Made by a program: the position numbers and the translations under genes
Notes under the pieces: generated by a model
What the model saw: only the letters and a program-made list of their open reading frames with translations
The model's database searches: none
What the model was told of the DNA's origin: nothing
Shown: positions 44,631-53,388 of the stretch, piece by piece
How the letters are laid out: every line of letters begins with the position of its first letter
Position numbering within the stretch: the stretch's first letter is position 1
Origin: Blautia parvula
GTDB lineage: Bacteria; Bacillota; Clostridia; Lachnospirales; Lachnospiraceae
Assembly: GCF_020215665.1 (NCBI RefSeq)
Contig: NZ_CP084061.1
Location: 868,001 to 932,000 of the forward strand
Direction: 5' to 3'
Length of the DNA: 64,000 nt

Positions 44631-45831
44631 GCTGATTCTGACGCCTATGGATATTTCCGGCAGAAAACGGCTGGCGGCGGCCCTTGTGCAGGACGGGCGT
44701 GTCTGCCAGCTTGACTTGTGCCGGTTTGAACATAAGAATATTTTGGGCAATATTTATGTGGGAAAAGTAAAAAATATCGCTGAAAATATACGTGCGGCCT
44801 TCATAGAAATAGCGGATGGCATCATGTGTTATTACTCTATGGACGAAAAGGCAGTTCCTATCTATACCAACCGGAAAAAAAACGGGAAGCTGAAGCCGGG
44901 TGATGAACTCCTGGTGCAGGTGTGCAGAGAGCCCATCAGGGGAAAGCTTCCCTGTGTGACCTGTGATCTGAATTTCTCGGGAAGATATCTGGTTGTGACC
45001 GCTCTTAAGGCTGTGCCGGGGTTCTCGGGGAAATTAAACGCAGAGGAGAAAAAGAGGCTGAAGGAAATACTCAGTCCCATTCTGCCGGATGATGCCGGTA
45101 TCATTGTGCGCACTAACAGCAGAAACGCATCAGAGGAAGAACTGCAGTCCGAGCTGGAATGGCTGATGAAATGCCTGCATCAGGTAAAAGAAAAAGCCCT
45201 GACAAGAACCTGTTTTTCCCTGATACATGAAAATCTGCCGGAATACCTGCAGGTTTTGCAGAATGTGTATGAACAGGACCTGGATGAGATCGTCACAGAC
45301 GACAGAGAGCTTTGTGACCAGGTTTCACGCTATCTGGAATACTATGGAATGCCGGCTGATAAGCTGCGTTTCTATGAGGATAAGCTTCTGCCTCTGTCAC
45401 GCTTATATTCACTGGAATCAGTACTCAAAGAGGCGGTTTCTGAAAAAGTGTGGCTGAAATCAGGGGCGTTTTTAGTGATCCAGCAGACAGAGGCATTTGT
45501 CTCCGTTGATGTGAACACCGGAAAATATACCAGTAAAAAGGATTCCCAGGAGACCTTCCGGAAAATTAATCTGGAGGCAGCCAAAGAGATCGCAAGGCAG
45601 CTCCGTCTCCGCAATCTGTCCGGAATGATCTTAATAGATTTCATTAATCTGAAAGAGCAAAAAGATAAAGATGAGCTGCTGCAGGCCCTGCAGAGATACC
45701 TGAATCAGGACCCGGTCAAGGGGAATGTGGTGGACATTACGAAACTGAATATTGTGGAAGTGACCCGCAAAAAAATAAGGAAATCCCTGGCAGAAGAGCT
45801 TCGGGAAGAATATCAGGAAAGTGTAAGGTAA
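44623..45831 (+). CDS. rng: ribonuclease E/G family protein
   Basis: About 402 residues, the length of an RNase G without the RNase E scaffold tail. Visible features are an S1-like region (NILGNIYVGKVKNIAENIRAAFIEIADG) and the catalytic core (GAFLVIQQTEAFVSVDVNTGKYTSKKD, with metal-binding Asp; ILIDFINLK, second Asp). The start is either TTG 44623 (AGGTGAGG just upstream) or GTG 44614; both overlap the end of the DUF2344 gene. It cleaves single-stranded RNA in rRNA processing and mRNA turnover. Confidence 0.88.
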   Translation: MSKLILTPMDISGRKRLAAALVQDGRVCQLDLCRFEHKNILGNIYVGKVKNIAENIRAAFIEIADGIMCYYSMDEKAVPIYTNRKKNGKLKPGDELLVQVCREPIRGKLPCVTCDLNFSGRYLVVTALKAVPGFSGKLNAEEKKRLKEILSPILPDDAGIIVRTNSRNASEEELQSELEWLMKCLHQVKEKALTRTCFSLIHENLPEYLQVLQNVYEQDLDEIVTDDRELCDQVSRYLEYYGMPADKLRFYEDKLLPLSRLYSLESVLKEAVSEKVWLKSGAFLVIQQTEAFVSVDVNTGKYTSKKDSQETFRKINLEAAKEIARQLRLRNLSGMILIDFINLKEQKDKDELLQALQRYLNQDPVKGNVVDITKLNIVEVTRKKIRKSLAEELREEYQESVR

Positions 45832-45839
45832 TCATAGTT

Positions 45840-46331
45840 ATGAAAGTAAAATCCATGCTTACAACGCTGTGTTATATTGAGAAAGGCGACAGTTATCTGA
45901 TGCTGCACCGGATTAAAAAAGAGTCTGATGTAAATAAAGACAAATGGATTGGTGTGGGCGGACATTTTGAGGAGGATGAAAGTCCGGAGGACTGTCTTTT
46001 ACGGGAAGTAAAAGAGGAAACGGGCCTGACGCTTACTTCCTACAAATTCAGAGGCATTGTCACCTTTATTTTCAAACCCCTGACAGGGGAACCGGACACA
46101 GAATATATGTGTCTCTACACAGCAGATGGATATGAAGGCACTCTGTGTGCCTGCAATGAGGGCACTCTGGAATGGGTACAGAAAAAAGAAGTGCTGAATC
46201 TGAACCTTTGGGAGGGGGACAAGATATTCTTCAAGCTTTTAGATGAGGACCATCCTTTCTTTTCCCTGAAATTAATGTATCAGGGAGATACATTACGTGA
46301 GGCGGTGTTAGATGGAAAACGGATACGATGA
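45840..46331 (+). CDS. Nudix hydrolase, 8-oxo-dGTPase type
   Basis: A 163-residue Nudix protein with a complete Nudix box, GGHFEEDESPEDCLLREVKEETGL, matching Gx5Ex7REUxEExGU. Length and the N-terminal MLTTLCYIEKGDSYLMLHR are typical of Firmicute MutT-like proteins annotated as 8-oxo-dGTP diphosphatase. It follows RNase G by 8 bp and overlaps the CPBP protease gene by 20 nt. Confidence 0.92.
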   Translation: MKVKSMLTTLCYIEKGDSYLMLHRIKKESDVNKDKWIGVGGHFEEDESPEDCLLREVKEETGLTLTSYKFRGIVTFIFKPLTGEPDTEYMCLYTADGYEGTLCACNEGTLEWVQKKEVLNLNLWEGDKIFFKLLDEDHPFFSLKLMYQGDTLREAVLDGKRIR

Positions 46332-47316
46332 TTTCGGAAACCTGCAGAAGAAAAAACTGAAGCCTGTACACGGAATACTCCTGTTTGTACTGGTTATGGC
46401 TTCCTACTATACAATTATTGCCTGGATGCAGATGAAGTTCGGTATGTACGGGCTGGCAATGACGGAGCTGTACCTGCTTTTGCTGTCCGTGGGAATCACG
46501 GTGCTTTGCGGTGCGGATCTTGCAGAGGTCTTTCCGGTCAGAAAACCGGCATGGAGCAAAGTCTTCGGGACACTGCTTTTGTGGGCAGGAGTCTACGCCC
46601 TGGTTCTGCCGGCTACCATGGTGATCGCATGGCTGTTTCCAAGGCAGATGTTCGGTACCGGCAGCGCTCTGAATGATATGATCGCCAGTGTGCCGCTGCT
46701 GCTTTCTGTATTCATAACGGCTGTAATGCCTGCTGTCTGTGAGGAGGCAATGCACAGAGGCGTGATTCTGCACAGCCTGAAAAGCCTGAAACGCGAATGG
46801 CTGATCGTGCTGGTCATGGGAATCCTTTTCGGCCTGTTTCATGGCAGTGTATGGCGCTTTGTGCCAACTGCGCTGCTGGGCGGAGCCTTGTCCTGGCTGA
46901 TGCTTAAAACAGAGAATATGGTTTATCCGGCACTGTTTCATTTCGCAAATAATTTTCTGCCGACGCTTCTTACTTTTGGACAGACTGAAAATGATGCAGC
47001 GGCAGGTGCGGAATACCTCATGGAAGCAGGTATCCCCATGGCAGCACTGGGAATCTATGTGGCGATCGGCTGCGTGGCACCATTTGCCATTTATACGGCG
47101 GGTTATCTGATACGAAGGGAAAAAGGAAGAAAAGTGCCTTATTTTCCAAAAGAACATCAGACATTCTGGATCGTATTTCTCACCATCTGTTCCGTGATAC
47201 CGGCAATGATAGGCGGCGTGTTATTTTTGTATGGGATTTTCTTTGATGACTCCCTGTGGGAGATGATAAGGCAGAGTCCGGTGGAAAATTTCACCGTTTT
47301 TCTGAAATACCTGTAA
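46312..47316 (+). CDS. CPBP family intramembrane glutamic endopeptidase
   Basis: A 334-residue membrane protein with about eight hydrophobic segments. The three CPBP/Abi catalytic motifs are present: EEAMHRG (EExxxR), [11 protein letters not shown] (FxxxH) and HFANNF (HxxxN). Such proteases cut membrane-embedded substrates, as in CAAX-type processing and bacteriocin self-immunity. Its overlap with the Nudix gene makes it the last gene of this operon before rplU. The substrate is unknown. Confidence 0.9.
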   Translation: MENGYDDFGNLQKKKLKPVHGILLFVLVMASYYTIIAWMQMKFGMYGLAMTELYLLLLSVGITVLCGADLAEVFPVRKPAWSKVFGTLLLWAGVYALVLPATMVIAWLFPRQMFGTGSALNDMIASVPLLLSVFITAVMPAVCEEAMHRGVILHSLKSLKREWLIVLVMGILFGLFHGSVWRFVPTALLGGALSWLMLKTENMVYPALFHFANNFLPTLLTFGQTENDAAAGAEYLMEAGIPMAALGIYVAIGCVAPFAIYTAGYLIRREKGRKVPYFPKEHQTFWIVFLTICSVIPAMIGGVLFLYGIFFDDSLWEMIRQSPVENFTVFLKYL

Positions 47317-47386
47317 CGGTTCGGTACAAACCTCCTTTGGTGATGGCTTTTTTGTACAAAATTCTTACAAAATTTTCAAGAATATA

Positions 47387-47415
47387 TTGACGAACAGATA
47401 TTCTTGTGCTATTAT
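47387..47415 (+). promoter_or_regulatory. promoter of the rplU operon
   Basis: TTGACG (47387-47392), 17-bp spacer, TATTAT (47410-47415). The start codon is about 88 bp further on. Confidence 0.75.
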
Positions 47416-47421
47416 AAGCGA

Positions 47422-47495
47422 GTATGCCGCACAAAGAGGTTTGAAGCGCTGTGAAATAGTCAGCCACCATAATTTGGCGAGTAATGATAATAGGA
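47422..47495 (+). ncRNA. possible ribosomal protein L21 leader
   Basis: The untranslated leader of rplU. Firmicutes often carry a structured L21 leader here for autoregulation. Complementary segments are present, but the fold was not computed, so the call rests mainly on position. Confidence 0.3.
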
Positions 47496-47503
47496 GGTGC
47501 CAT

Positions 47504-47809
47504 ATGTACGCAATTATTGCAACAGGTGGTAAACAGTACAAAGTAGCCGAAGGCGATGTTATCAGAGTAGAAAAACTTGGAGCAGAAGCTGGAGAAACTG
47601 TTACATTTGACCAGGTCCTTGCCGTAAACAATGATGGGTTAAAAGTTGGTGAAGACGTAGCAAGCGCTACTGTAACCGCGTCTGTAGTTGAAAACGGTAA
47701 AGCAAAAAAGGTTATCGTTTACAAATATAAACCGAAAACCGGATACCACAAGAAAAACGGTCACAGACAGCAGTACACCAAAGTTAAGATTGAAAAAATC
47801 AACGCTTAA
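47504..47809 (+). CDS. rplU: 50S ribosomal protein L21
   Basis: A 101-residue protein starting [20 protein letters not shown] and ending in the basic [24 protein letters not shown], full length for L21. An extension upstream to 47387 is open but spans the promoter; GGAGG before ATG 47504 fixes the start. First gene of the conserved rplU-prp-rpmA cluster. Confidence 0.97.
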   Translation: MYAIIATGGKQYKVAEGDVIRVEKLGAEAGETVTFDQVLAVNNDGLKVGEDVASATVTASVVENGKAKKVIVYKYKPKTGYHKKNGHRQQYTKVKIEKINA

Positions 47810-47811
47810 TT

Positions 47812-48144
47812 ATGACGTACATTACGTTTTATCAGGACAGTGACGGTGTTGTGACAGGCTTTGACACCAGTGGACATGCCGGGTATGCCAAGCAGGGTGA
47901 GGATATCATCTGTGCAGCTATTTCCGCTCTTGTCATCAATGCGGTGAATTCCATTGAAGAGTTTACAGAAGATGCTTTTAAAGTGGATGTAGACAGAGAA
48001 AATGGCGGTATCGTATTCAGGCTGGAGGCAAAACCTTCCAAAGAAGCAGCATTGTTGCTGAATTCCCTCATTCTCGGATTGCAGAGAATGGAAGACGAAG
48101 AAGAAAACAGACAATATATTGATGTCATATTCGAGGAGGTGTAA
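47812..48144 (+). CDS. prp: ribosomal-processing cysteine protease Prp
   Basis: A 110-residue protease. The catalytic His and Cys lie in [20 protein letters not shown]. Prp removes the N-terminal extension of ribosomal protein L27 in Firmicutes, and its substrate gene rpmA follows 4 bp downstream. The rplU-prp-rpmA order is strictly conserved in Firmicutes. Confidence 0.95.
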   Translation: MTYITFYQDSDGVVTGFDTSGHAGYAKQGEDIICAAISALVINAVNSIEEFTEDAFKVDVDRENGGIVFRLEAKPSKEAALLLNSLILGLQRMEDEEENRQYIDVIFEEV

Positions 48145-48148
48145 GGAC

Positions 48149-48436
48149 ATGTTAAGAATGGACCTTCAGTTTTTCGCTCATAAAAAAGGTGTGGGTTCTA
48201 CCAAGAACGGTAGAGATTCCGAATCCAAAAGACTGGGCGCAAAGAGAGCAGACGGACAGTTTGTAAAAGCCGGAAATATCCTTTACAGACAGCGCGGAAC
48301 AAAAATTCATCCGGGTGTGAATGTAGGACGCGGCGGCGACGACACTTTATTTGCATTAGTAGATGGTGTTGTTCGTTTTGAGAGAAAAGGCAGAGACAAA
48401 AAACAGGTTTCTGTAGTACCGGTAACAGCAGAGTAA
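48149..48436 (+). CDS. rpmA: 50S ribosomal protein L27
   Basis: A 95-residue protein. The N-terminus [18 protein letters not shown] carries the LQFF/AHKKG site cut by Prp, so the mature protein should start at AHKKG. The conserved core ([24 protein letters not shown]) is complete. GTAAGGA lies before ATG 48149, ruling out the longer frame. A strong terminator follows. Confidence 0.97.
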   Translation: MLRMDLQFFAHKKGVGSTKNGRDSESKRLGAKRADGQFVKAGNILYRQRGTKIHPGVNVGRGGDDTLFALVDGVVRFERKGRDKKQVSVVPVTAE

Positions 48437-48483
48437 CAATGGAATCTGCGCTTGCAGGTTTTCTATTGTCATGAATTAAGGGA

Positions 48484-48519
48484 GGCTTCAAATCGTTCTG
48501 GTTTGAAGCCGCTTTTTTT
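48484..48519 (+). terminator. rho-independent terminator after rpmA
   Basis: GGCTTCAAA (48484-48492) pairs with TTTGAAGCC (48502-48510), followed by GC and seven T residues. Confidence 0.9.
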
Positions 48520-48563
48520 AGCAATATATCTGCTAAGGCAGATTTAGAAAGTCAGAGGTTTTT

Positions 48564-49856
48564 ATGTTTGCAGACAGAGCAAAAATCACAATCCGTTCCG
48601 GAAAAGGCGGTGACGGCCATGTGAGCTTCCGAAGAGAACTTTATGTTCCAAACGGCGGTCCTGACGGCGGCAACGGCGGCAGAGGCGGAGACGTTATCTT
48701 TGAAGTGGATAAAGGTCTGAATGCCTTGACCGATTATCGGCATAAACGAAAATACGCGGCAGAGAACGGACAGGAAGGCGGCAAGAAGAGATGTCATGGC
48801 GCCGACGGAAAAGATATTATTTTGAAAGTTCCGGAAGGAACCGTCATCAAGGAAGCAGCTTCCGGAAAAGTCATTGCTGACATGTCCGGAGAAAACAAAA
48901 GACAAGTAGTGTTAAAAGGCGGAAGAGGCGGCAAAGGAAACATGAACTATGCCACAGCTACCATGCAGGTGCCCAAATATGCCCAGCCGGGACAGCCGTC
49001 CCAGGAGCTTGAGGTGATGCTGGAACTGAAAGTGATAGCAGATGTGGGACTTATCGGATTTCCAAATGTTGGAAAATCCACCCTGCTGACAAGAGTGAGC
49101 AATGCCCGGCCGCAGATAGCCAACTATCACTTTACAACTATCAATCCTCATCTGGGAGTTGTAGATCTGGAAGGCTGTGACGGATTTGTCATTGCGGATA
49201 TTCCGGGTCTGATCGAGGGTGCATCAGAAGGTGTGGGACTTGGCCATCAGTTCCTGCGTCATATTGAGAGGACCCGCGTACTGATCCATCTGGTGGATGC
49301 AGCATCCACAGAGGGAAGAGATCCCATAGATGATATTTATAAAATCAACAAAGAACTGGAAGCTTATGATCCAAAACTCATGGAGCGTCCCCAGGTGATC
49401 GCTGCCAACAAGACAGATATGATCTACAGCGAGGACGAAGATCCGGTTGAACGTATCAGACAGGAGTTTGAACCTCAGGGAATCCGAGTGTTTTCCATAT
49501 CCGCAGCTACAGGAAAAGGTCTGAAGGAACTTCTCTATTATGTGAAGAGTCTTCTGGACAAGATCGACAAAGAACCGGTTATATTTGAACAGGAATTCTT
49601 CCCGGAAGATGTGCTGATCACAGAGAATCTTCCGTATACCGTAAAACAGGATGAAGAGGACGAGCACTTGTTCTATATAGAAGGGCCGAAGATTGAGAAG
49701 ATGCTGGGATATACCAATCTGGATTCAGAGAAAGGATTTTCTTTCTTCCAGAAGTTCCTTAGGGAGAGTGGTATTCTGGCTGACCTGGAAGCAGCGGGAA
49801 TTGAAGAAGGCGACACTGTACGGATGTACGGCTTTGATTTTGATTATTACAAATAG
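48564..49856 (+). CDS. obgE: GTPase ObgE/CgtA
   Basis: A 430-residue essential GTPase for 50S assembly and stress signalling. The glycine-rich Obg fold is N-terminal (GGPDGGNGGRGGDVIF), followed by the G domain (GFPNVGKSTLLTRVSNARPQIANYHFTTINPHLG, then ADIPGLIEGASEG and ANKTD) and an OCT domain ending GDTVRMYGFDFDYYK. It lies 44 bp after the rpmA terminator and starts the obgE-yhbY-nadD-yqeK-rsfS run. Confidence 0.97.
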   Translation: MFADRAKITIRSGKGGDGHVSFRRELYVPNGGPDGGNGGRGGDVIFEVDKGLNALTDYRHKRKYAAENGQEGGKKRCHGADGKDIILKVPEGTVIKEAASGKVIADMSGENKRQVVLKGGRGGKGNMNYATATMQVPKYAQPGQPSQELEVMLELKVIADVGLIGFPNVGKSTLLTRVSNARPQIANYHFTTINPHLGVVDLEGCDGFVIADIPGLIEGASEGVGLGHQFLRHIERTRVLIHLVDAASTEGRDPIDDIYKINKELEAYDPKLMERPQVIAANKTDMIYSEDEDPVERIRQEFEPQGIRVFSISAATGKGLKELLYYVKSLLDKIDKEPVIFEQEFFPEDVLITENLPYTVKQDEEDEHLFYIEGPKIEKMLGYTNLDSEKGFSFFQKFLRESGILADLEAAGIEEGDTVRMYGFDFDYYK

Positions 49857-49864
49857 GAGATAAC

Positions 49865-50155
49865 ATGACAAGTAAACAGAGGGCGTATTTAAAAGGTCTT
49901 GCAATGACCATGGACCCCATCCTGCAGATTGGGAAATCCAGCCTGACACCGGAAAACACGGCGTCTGTCGCTGAGGCGCTGGAGGCCAGAGAACTGATCA
50001 AGATAAATGTTCTCCAGAACTGCATGGATGATCCGAGACAGATTGCAGAAATGCTGGCTGAGAGGACTAAATCCCAGGTGGTACAGGTGATTGGCAAGAA
50101 AATTGTTTTATATAAAGAAGGAAAAAAAGAAAAGAAGAAAATATTTCTTCCATAA
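49865..50155 (+). CDS. yhbY: CRS1/YhbY-type RNA-binding protein
   Basis: A 96-residue CRM-domain protein (LKGLAMTMDPILQIGKSSLTPENTASVAEALEARELIKINVLQN) associated with 50S precursor ribosomes. It starts 8 bp after obgE and has a lysine-rich tail. Confidence 0.93.
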   Translation: MTSKQRAYLKGLAMTMDPILQIGKSSLTPENTASVAEALEARELIKINVLQNCMDDPRQIAEMLAERTKSQVVQVIGKKIVLYKEGKKEKKKIFLP

Positions 50156-50182
50156 TAGGATATCCTGATAAGAGGAACAGTC

Positions 50183-50821
50183 ATGTGCGAGAAAAGAAAA
50201 CGAGTGGGCATCATGGGCGGGACTTTTGATCCCATCCATATTGGACATCTGATTTTGGGCGAGACAGCCTATGAGCAGTTTGACTTAGACCAGGTACTTT
50301 TTATGCCTGCAGGAAATCCTCCCCACAAGAGGAATCGTCTTCACCGGGCAACGGATGAACAGCGCAGTGAAATGGTGAGAAGGGCGATCGCTTCCAATCC
50401 GCACTTCTCCCTCTCTTTGGAGGAGATGAATGAGGATGGATTCACCTATACTTACAGAACGCTGGAACGTCTGAGGGCTGAGCACCCGGATACAGATTAT
50501 TTCTTTATTCTGGGGGCTGACTCTCTCTTTGATTTTGACAAATGGAGAGAACCGGGCAGAATATGCAGAGCGTGTACTGTGGTGGCGGCGACCCGGAATC
50601 ATACCAGTCAGGAACGGCTGGATGAGGCGATTCGTTTCCTGGAGGAAAAATACAGCGGAACCTTCCGCAAACTGAATTCCCTGAACATAGACATTTCATC
50701 GGCTATGCTCCGCTCCTGGATAGCAGGGCAGAGGACTATAAAGTATTATGTGCCTGACAATGTCATTGCATATATCAGGGAGAACCATATTTACGAGGAA
50801 TGTGATACGGATGAACTATGA
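50183..50821 (+). CDS. nadD: nicotinate-nucleotide adenylyltransferase
   Basis: A 212-residue enzyme joining ATP to nicotinate mononucleotide in NAD synthesis. The nucleotidyltransferase motif GGTFDPIHIGHL is near the N-terminus and the ISSAMLRSW motif (ISSTxIR type) near the C-terminus. It overlaps yqeK by 11 nt. Confidence 0.96.
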   Translation: MCEKRKRVGIMGGTFDPIHIGHLILGETAYEQFDLDQVLFMPAGNPPHKRNRLHRATDEQRSEMVRRAIASNPHFSLSLEEMNEDGFTYTYRTLERLRAEHPDTDYFFILGADSLFDFDKWREPGRICRACTVVAATRNHTSQERLDEAIRFLEEKYSGTFRKLNSLNIDISSAMLRSWIAGQRTIKYYVPDNVIAYIRENHIYEECDTDEL

Positions 50822-51413
50822 TTTGAAAGCCTTTTCAAAAAAGCTGAAAAAGCATCTTGATGAAGAACGGTATGTGCATACTCTTGGAGTTATGTACACA
50901 GCGGCAGCGTTGGCTATGGCCCATGGCTGTGATTTGGAAAAGGCGCAGACAGCAGGCCTGCTTCATGACTGTGCGAAATGCATACCAAATGAGAAGAAGC
51001 TGAAGCTGTGTGAAAAAAAGAATATTCCGGTATCTGAGATAGAAGAGAAGGCACCCTTTCTTCTTCACTCGAAACTGGGAGTTTATATAGCAAGAAAAAA
51101 GTATGAGGTAGAGGATAAGGAGATTCTGTCTGCTATCCGCTGGCATACCACAGGCAGGCCGGAGATGACACAGCTTGAAAAGATCATCTATCTGGCAGAT
51201 TATATTGAACCGGGCAGGGATAAGGCGCCTAATCTTGATAAAGTGCGCAGGCTGGCCTTTGAGGATCTAGATGCGTGCATGTATGAGGTGCTGAAAGATA
51301 CCCTGGATTATCTAGGGAGCAATCCGAAGACACTGGACCCGGCTACAAAAGAAGCATTTATCTATTATGAAGAAATTTATAACAGAAAAACACAGAAGGA
51401 GGCAAATATATGA
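50811..51413 (+). CDS. yqeK: HD-domain Ap4A hydrolase YqeK
   Basis: About 200 residues. The HD motif is in AQTAGLLHDCAK with the preceding His in HTLGVMYTAAALA; ATTP-type later residues lie in IRWHTTGRPEMTQLEKIIYLADYIEP. YqeK hydrolyses diadenosine tetraphosphate symmetrically. ATG 50811 overlaps nadD, with GAGGA 11 nt upstream. The usual nadD-yqeK-rsfS order is preserved. Confidence 0.93.
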   Translation: MNYDLKAFSKKLKKHLDEERYVHTLGVMYTAAALAMAHGCDLEKAQTAGLLHDCAKCIPNEKKLKLCEKKNIPVSEIEEKAPFLLHSKLGVYIARKKYEVEDKEILSAIRWHTTGRPEMTQLEKIIYLADYIEPGRDKAPNLDKVRRLAFEDLDACMYEVLKDTLDYLGSNPKTLDPATKEAFIYYEEIYNRKTQKEANI

Positions 51414-51763
51414 ACAGCAAGGAAATTGCACGGATGGCGTGTGAAGCACTGGAAGACAAAAAAGCGCTGGAAGTAAAGATCATTAATATAGAGAAAGTCT
51501 CCACTTTGGCAGATTATTTTATTATTGCCAGCGGCAGCAACCGGAATCAGGTGCAGGCCATGGCGGATAATGTGGAAGAAATTCTTGGAAGAGCGCAGAT
51601 TGAGCCAAAACAGATTGAGGGATACCAGAACGCAAACTGGATTCTCATGGATTACAGGGATGTGGTGATTCATATTTTTGATGAGGAAAACCGCCTTTTC
51701 TATGATTTGGAGAGAATCTGGAGAGATGGCTCCCTGATCGAAAAGGAAGAACTGGATAAATAA
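51410..51763 (+). CDS. rsfS: ribosomal silencing factor RsfS
   Basis: A 117-residue protein (LADYFIIASGSNRNQVQAMADNVEEIL and DVVIHIFDEENRLFYDLERIWRDG) that binds L14 and blocks subunit joining during starvation. Its start overlaps the yqeK stop (ATGA) with GGAGG upstream. Ends the operon at a strong terminator. Confidence 0.96.
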   Translation: MNSKEIARMACEALEDKKALEVKIINIEKVSTLADYFIIASGSNRNQVQAMADNVEEILGRAQIEPKQIEGYQNANWILMDYRDVVIHIFDEENRLFYDLERIWRDGSLIEKEELDK

Positions 51764-51801
51764 AAAAGTTTCGTGTTTTGGATAATTTGGTATTTTAAGG
51801 G

Positions 51802-51839
51802 GCTGCCGTACAGATGGTTATTTCTGTACGGTAGCTTTT
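51802..51839 (+). terminator. rho-independent terminator after rsfS
   Basis: GCTGCCGTACAGA (51802-51814) pairs with TCTGTACGGTAGC (51823-51835) apart from one wobble, followed by TTTT. Confidence 0.85.
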
Positions 51840-51936
51840 GCTGTCCTGTAAAACGATTATCACCCAACAGGACTTTTTTGTTTATTTGATAACTCTGCTA
51901 TATGTATATCCTTTAGATGGTACGGATTCTGAACCT

Positions 51937-52563
51937 TTATTTCATAAAACGGAATACTCCGATCACTTTGCCGAGAACCTGAAACTGCTGGTCCGGTGAT
52001 ATGACAATGGGGTCCATAAAATCATTTTCCGGCTGCAGACGGATATGATCTTTTTCTTTGTAGAAGGTCTTGATCGTTGCGGAATCCTCCACAAGTGCAA
52101 CAACCTTATCGCCATTTTCGGCATTCTCCTGCTTCTCCACCACTACATAATCTCCGCTGAATATTCCGGCATTGATCATGCTGTCACCCTGTACGACCAG
52201 CATAAAGGTCTGCTTGTTGGGCATGTATTCGGAAGGAATAGGGAAGTAGCCTTCTACGTTCTGTACTGCCAGAAGCGGTTCGCCTGCGGCAACCTTTCCG
52301 ATGATGGGTACATTTACGGTCTCTCTTCTCACCAGATTGAAGTTGTCATCCACAATTTCGATTGCCCGCGGTTTGGTGGGGTCCCTTCTTATATAACCGT
52401 TTTTCTCCAGCGTCTCCAGATGGGAGTGGACAGAGGAAGTGGATTTTAAATTGACTGCCTCGCAGATCTCGCGTACAGACGGCGGGAAACCGCGGTTCAG
52501 GATTTCATTTTTCATATATTCTAAAATTTCGGATTGTTTTTTACTGATTTTTCCATATGACAT
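51937..52563 (-). CDS. lexA: SOS repressor LexA
   Basis: A 208-residue LexA. N-terminal winged helix (ILEYMKNEILNRGFPPSVREICEAVNLKSTSSVHSHLETLEKNGYI), self-cleavage site Ala-Gly in KVAAGEP, catalytic Ser in VQGDSM and Lys in DSATIKTFY. ATG 52563 follows GGAGG by 8 nt, fixing the start over longer frames. It is divergent from a LysM protein gene, the lexA-yneA arrangement of Firmicutes, and several LexA boxes lie between. Confidence 0.97.
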   Translation of the reverse strand: MSYGKISKKQSEILEYMKNEILNRGFPPSVREICEAVNLKSTSSVHSHLETLEKNGYIRRDPTKPRAIEIVDDNFNLVRRETVNVPIIGKVAAGEPLLAVQNVEGYFPIPSEYMPNKQTFMLVVQGDSMINAGIFSGDYVVVEKQENAENGDKVVALVEDSATIKTFYKEKDHIRLQPENDFMDPIVISPDQQFQVLGKVIGVFRFMK

Positions 52564-52683
52564 AAGTGATACCTCCGGTTCTGTTTGAGTGGGGTTTATG
52601 ATCGATGTGATATTGTCTGATACTCTCACAGTTATTTAAAAATATAATAACATATTTCGGCATAAAATGCAAACAGATATTCG

Positions 52684-52764
52684 GAATATTTGTTCGATTC
52701 CTATTGACAAACATGTGTTCTTGTATTATGATGGGTTATAGAAAAAGAACGCATGTTCGCGAAC
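52684..52764. promoter_or_regulatory. LexA boxes and yneA promoter in the lexA-yneA gap
   Basis: GAACGCATGTTC (52747-52758) is a perfect GAAC-N4-GTTC box; AAACATGTGTTC (52709-52720) and GAATATTTGTTC (52684-52695) match with one mismatch each. The plus-strand promoter TTGACA (52704-52709)-N17-TATGAT (52727-52732) has the second box in its spacer. GTTCGCGAAC (52755-52764) forms a further overlapping palindrome. Confidence 0.8.
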
Positions 52765-52793
52765 ATATATTTGCATGTACGGAGGAGAAAACT

Positions 52794-53135
52794 ATGAGGG
52801 AAAACAGGAGAAGAGTAAGAAAACAGAGAGCAGACAGAGCAAAACTTTTGGGGATTGGTTTTTTGGCTTTGGTGATAACATTGTTTTTTTCTGTCAGGGC
52901 AGCCGCTACAGCCAATGCGGGAACCGCTGACAGCAGCCGGACCAAATATTATACCAGTATCCGGATTGAAAAAGGTACCAGTCTGTGGGATATTGCCGGG
53001 GATTATATGACAGAAGAATACGTCTCACAGCAGGAATATATTGATGAAGTCATGCAGATGAATCATCTGAAAAGTGATGTAATATATGAAGGGGCTTATC
53101 TGTGCGTTCCATATTATTCCGCCGAACAAAAGTAA
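52794..53135 (+). CDS. YneA-like SOS division inhibitor (LysM protein)
   Basis: A 113-residue protein with a basic N-terminus, one transmembrane helix (LLGIGFLALVITLFFSVRAAA) and an extracytoplasmic LysM-like domain (IRIEKGTSLWDIAGDYM..VIYEGAYLCVPYY). Size, layout and divergence from lexA match YneA, which halts cell division during SOS. ATG 52794 follows GGAGGAG by 8 nt. LexA boxes cover its promoter. Confidence 0.85.
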   Translation: MRENRRRVRKQRADRAKLLGIGFLALVITLFFSVRAAATANAGTADSSRTKYYTSIRIEKGTSLWDIAGDYMTEEYVSQQEYIDEVMQMNHLKSDVIYEGAYLCVPYYSAEQK

Positions 53136-53137
53136 GA

Positions 53138-53214
53138 CTAGAGTGTGTTTGAAAATTGCTTTCAGCAAACTGGGGCGTGCAGATTGTCGGAATGAATTTT
53201 CAAACACGCTCTAG
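53138..53214. repeat. 77-bp long hairpin element
   Basis: CTAGAGTGTGTTTGAAAATT (53138-53157) and AATTTTCAAACACGCTCTAG (53195-53214) are 20-bp inverted repeats with a single wobble position, separated by 37 nt. It starts 2 bp after the yneA-like stop. It may be a small non-autonomous mobile repeat or an unusual terminator. Confidence 0.65.
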
Positions 53215-53215
53215 C

Positions 53216-53388
53216 AATGACTATTTGACTATTCGGTAAGTCTGCGCATTTACTGCGCTGACCGTAAGAAAACATTTAGGAGTCAGGCGAAACCCCATCG
53301 CCAAAGGCGATTTTCCTTGGATTTTGGTTTGTGACTGTGGGGGTACATAACCGTTACGACTTACAGAAAATATGCGGGAGAACATGTA
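53216..53388 (+). other. structured intergenic region before the DUF3795 gene
   Basis: GTAAGTC (53236-53242) is complementary to GACTTAC (53358-53364), enclosing a hairpin ATCGCC-AAA-GGCGAT followed by TTTT (53297-53315). No gene is seen. It could be a leader RNA or part of the repeat element next to it. Confidence 0.3.

Noticed and set aside
46231-47157. 308-codon open frame on the minus strand
   Set aside because: It is antisense to the CPBP protease, whose catalytic motifs are clear; composition is His/Gln-rich as expected of a shadow frame.
47323-47357. GTACAAA/TTTGTAC hairpin before rplU as a terminator
   Set aside because: The T-tract falls inside the stem rather than after it, so support is too weak.
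47387-47503. N-terminal extension of L21
   Set aside because: It covers the promoter and leader; L21 homology and the GGAGG site begin at 47504.
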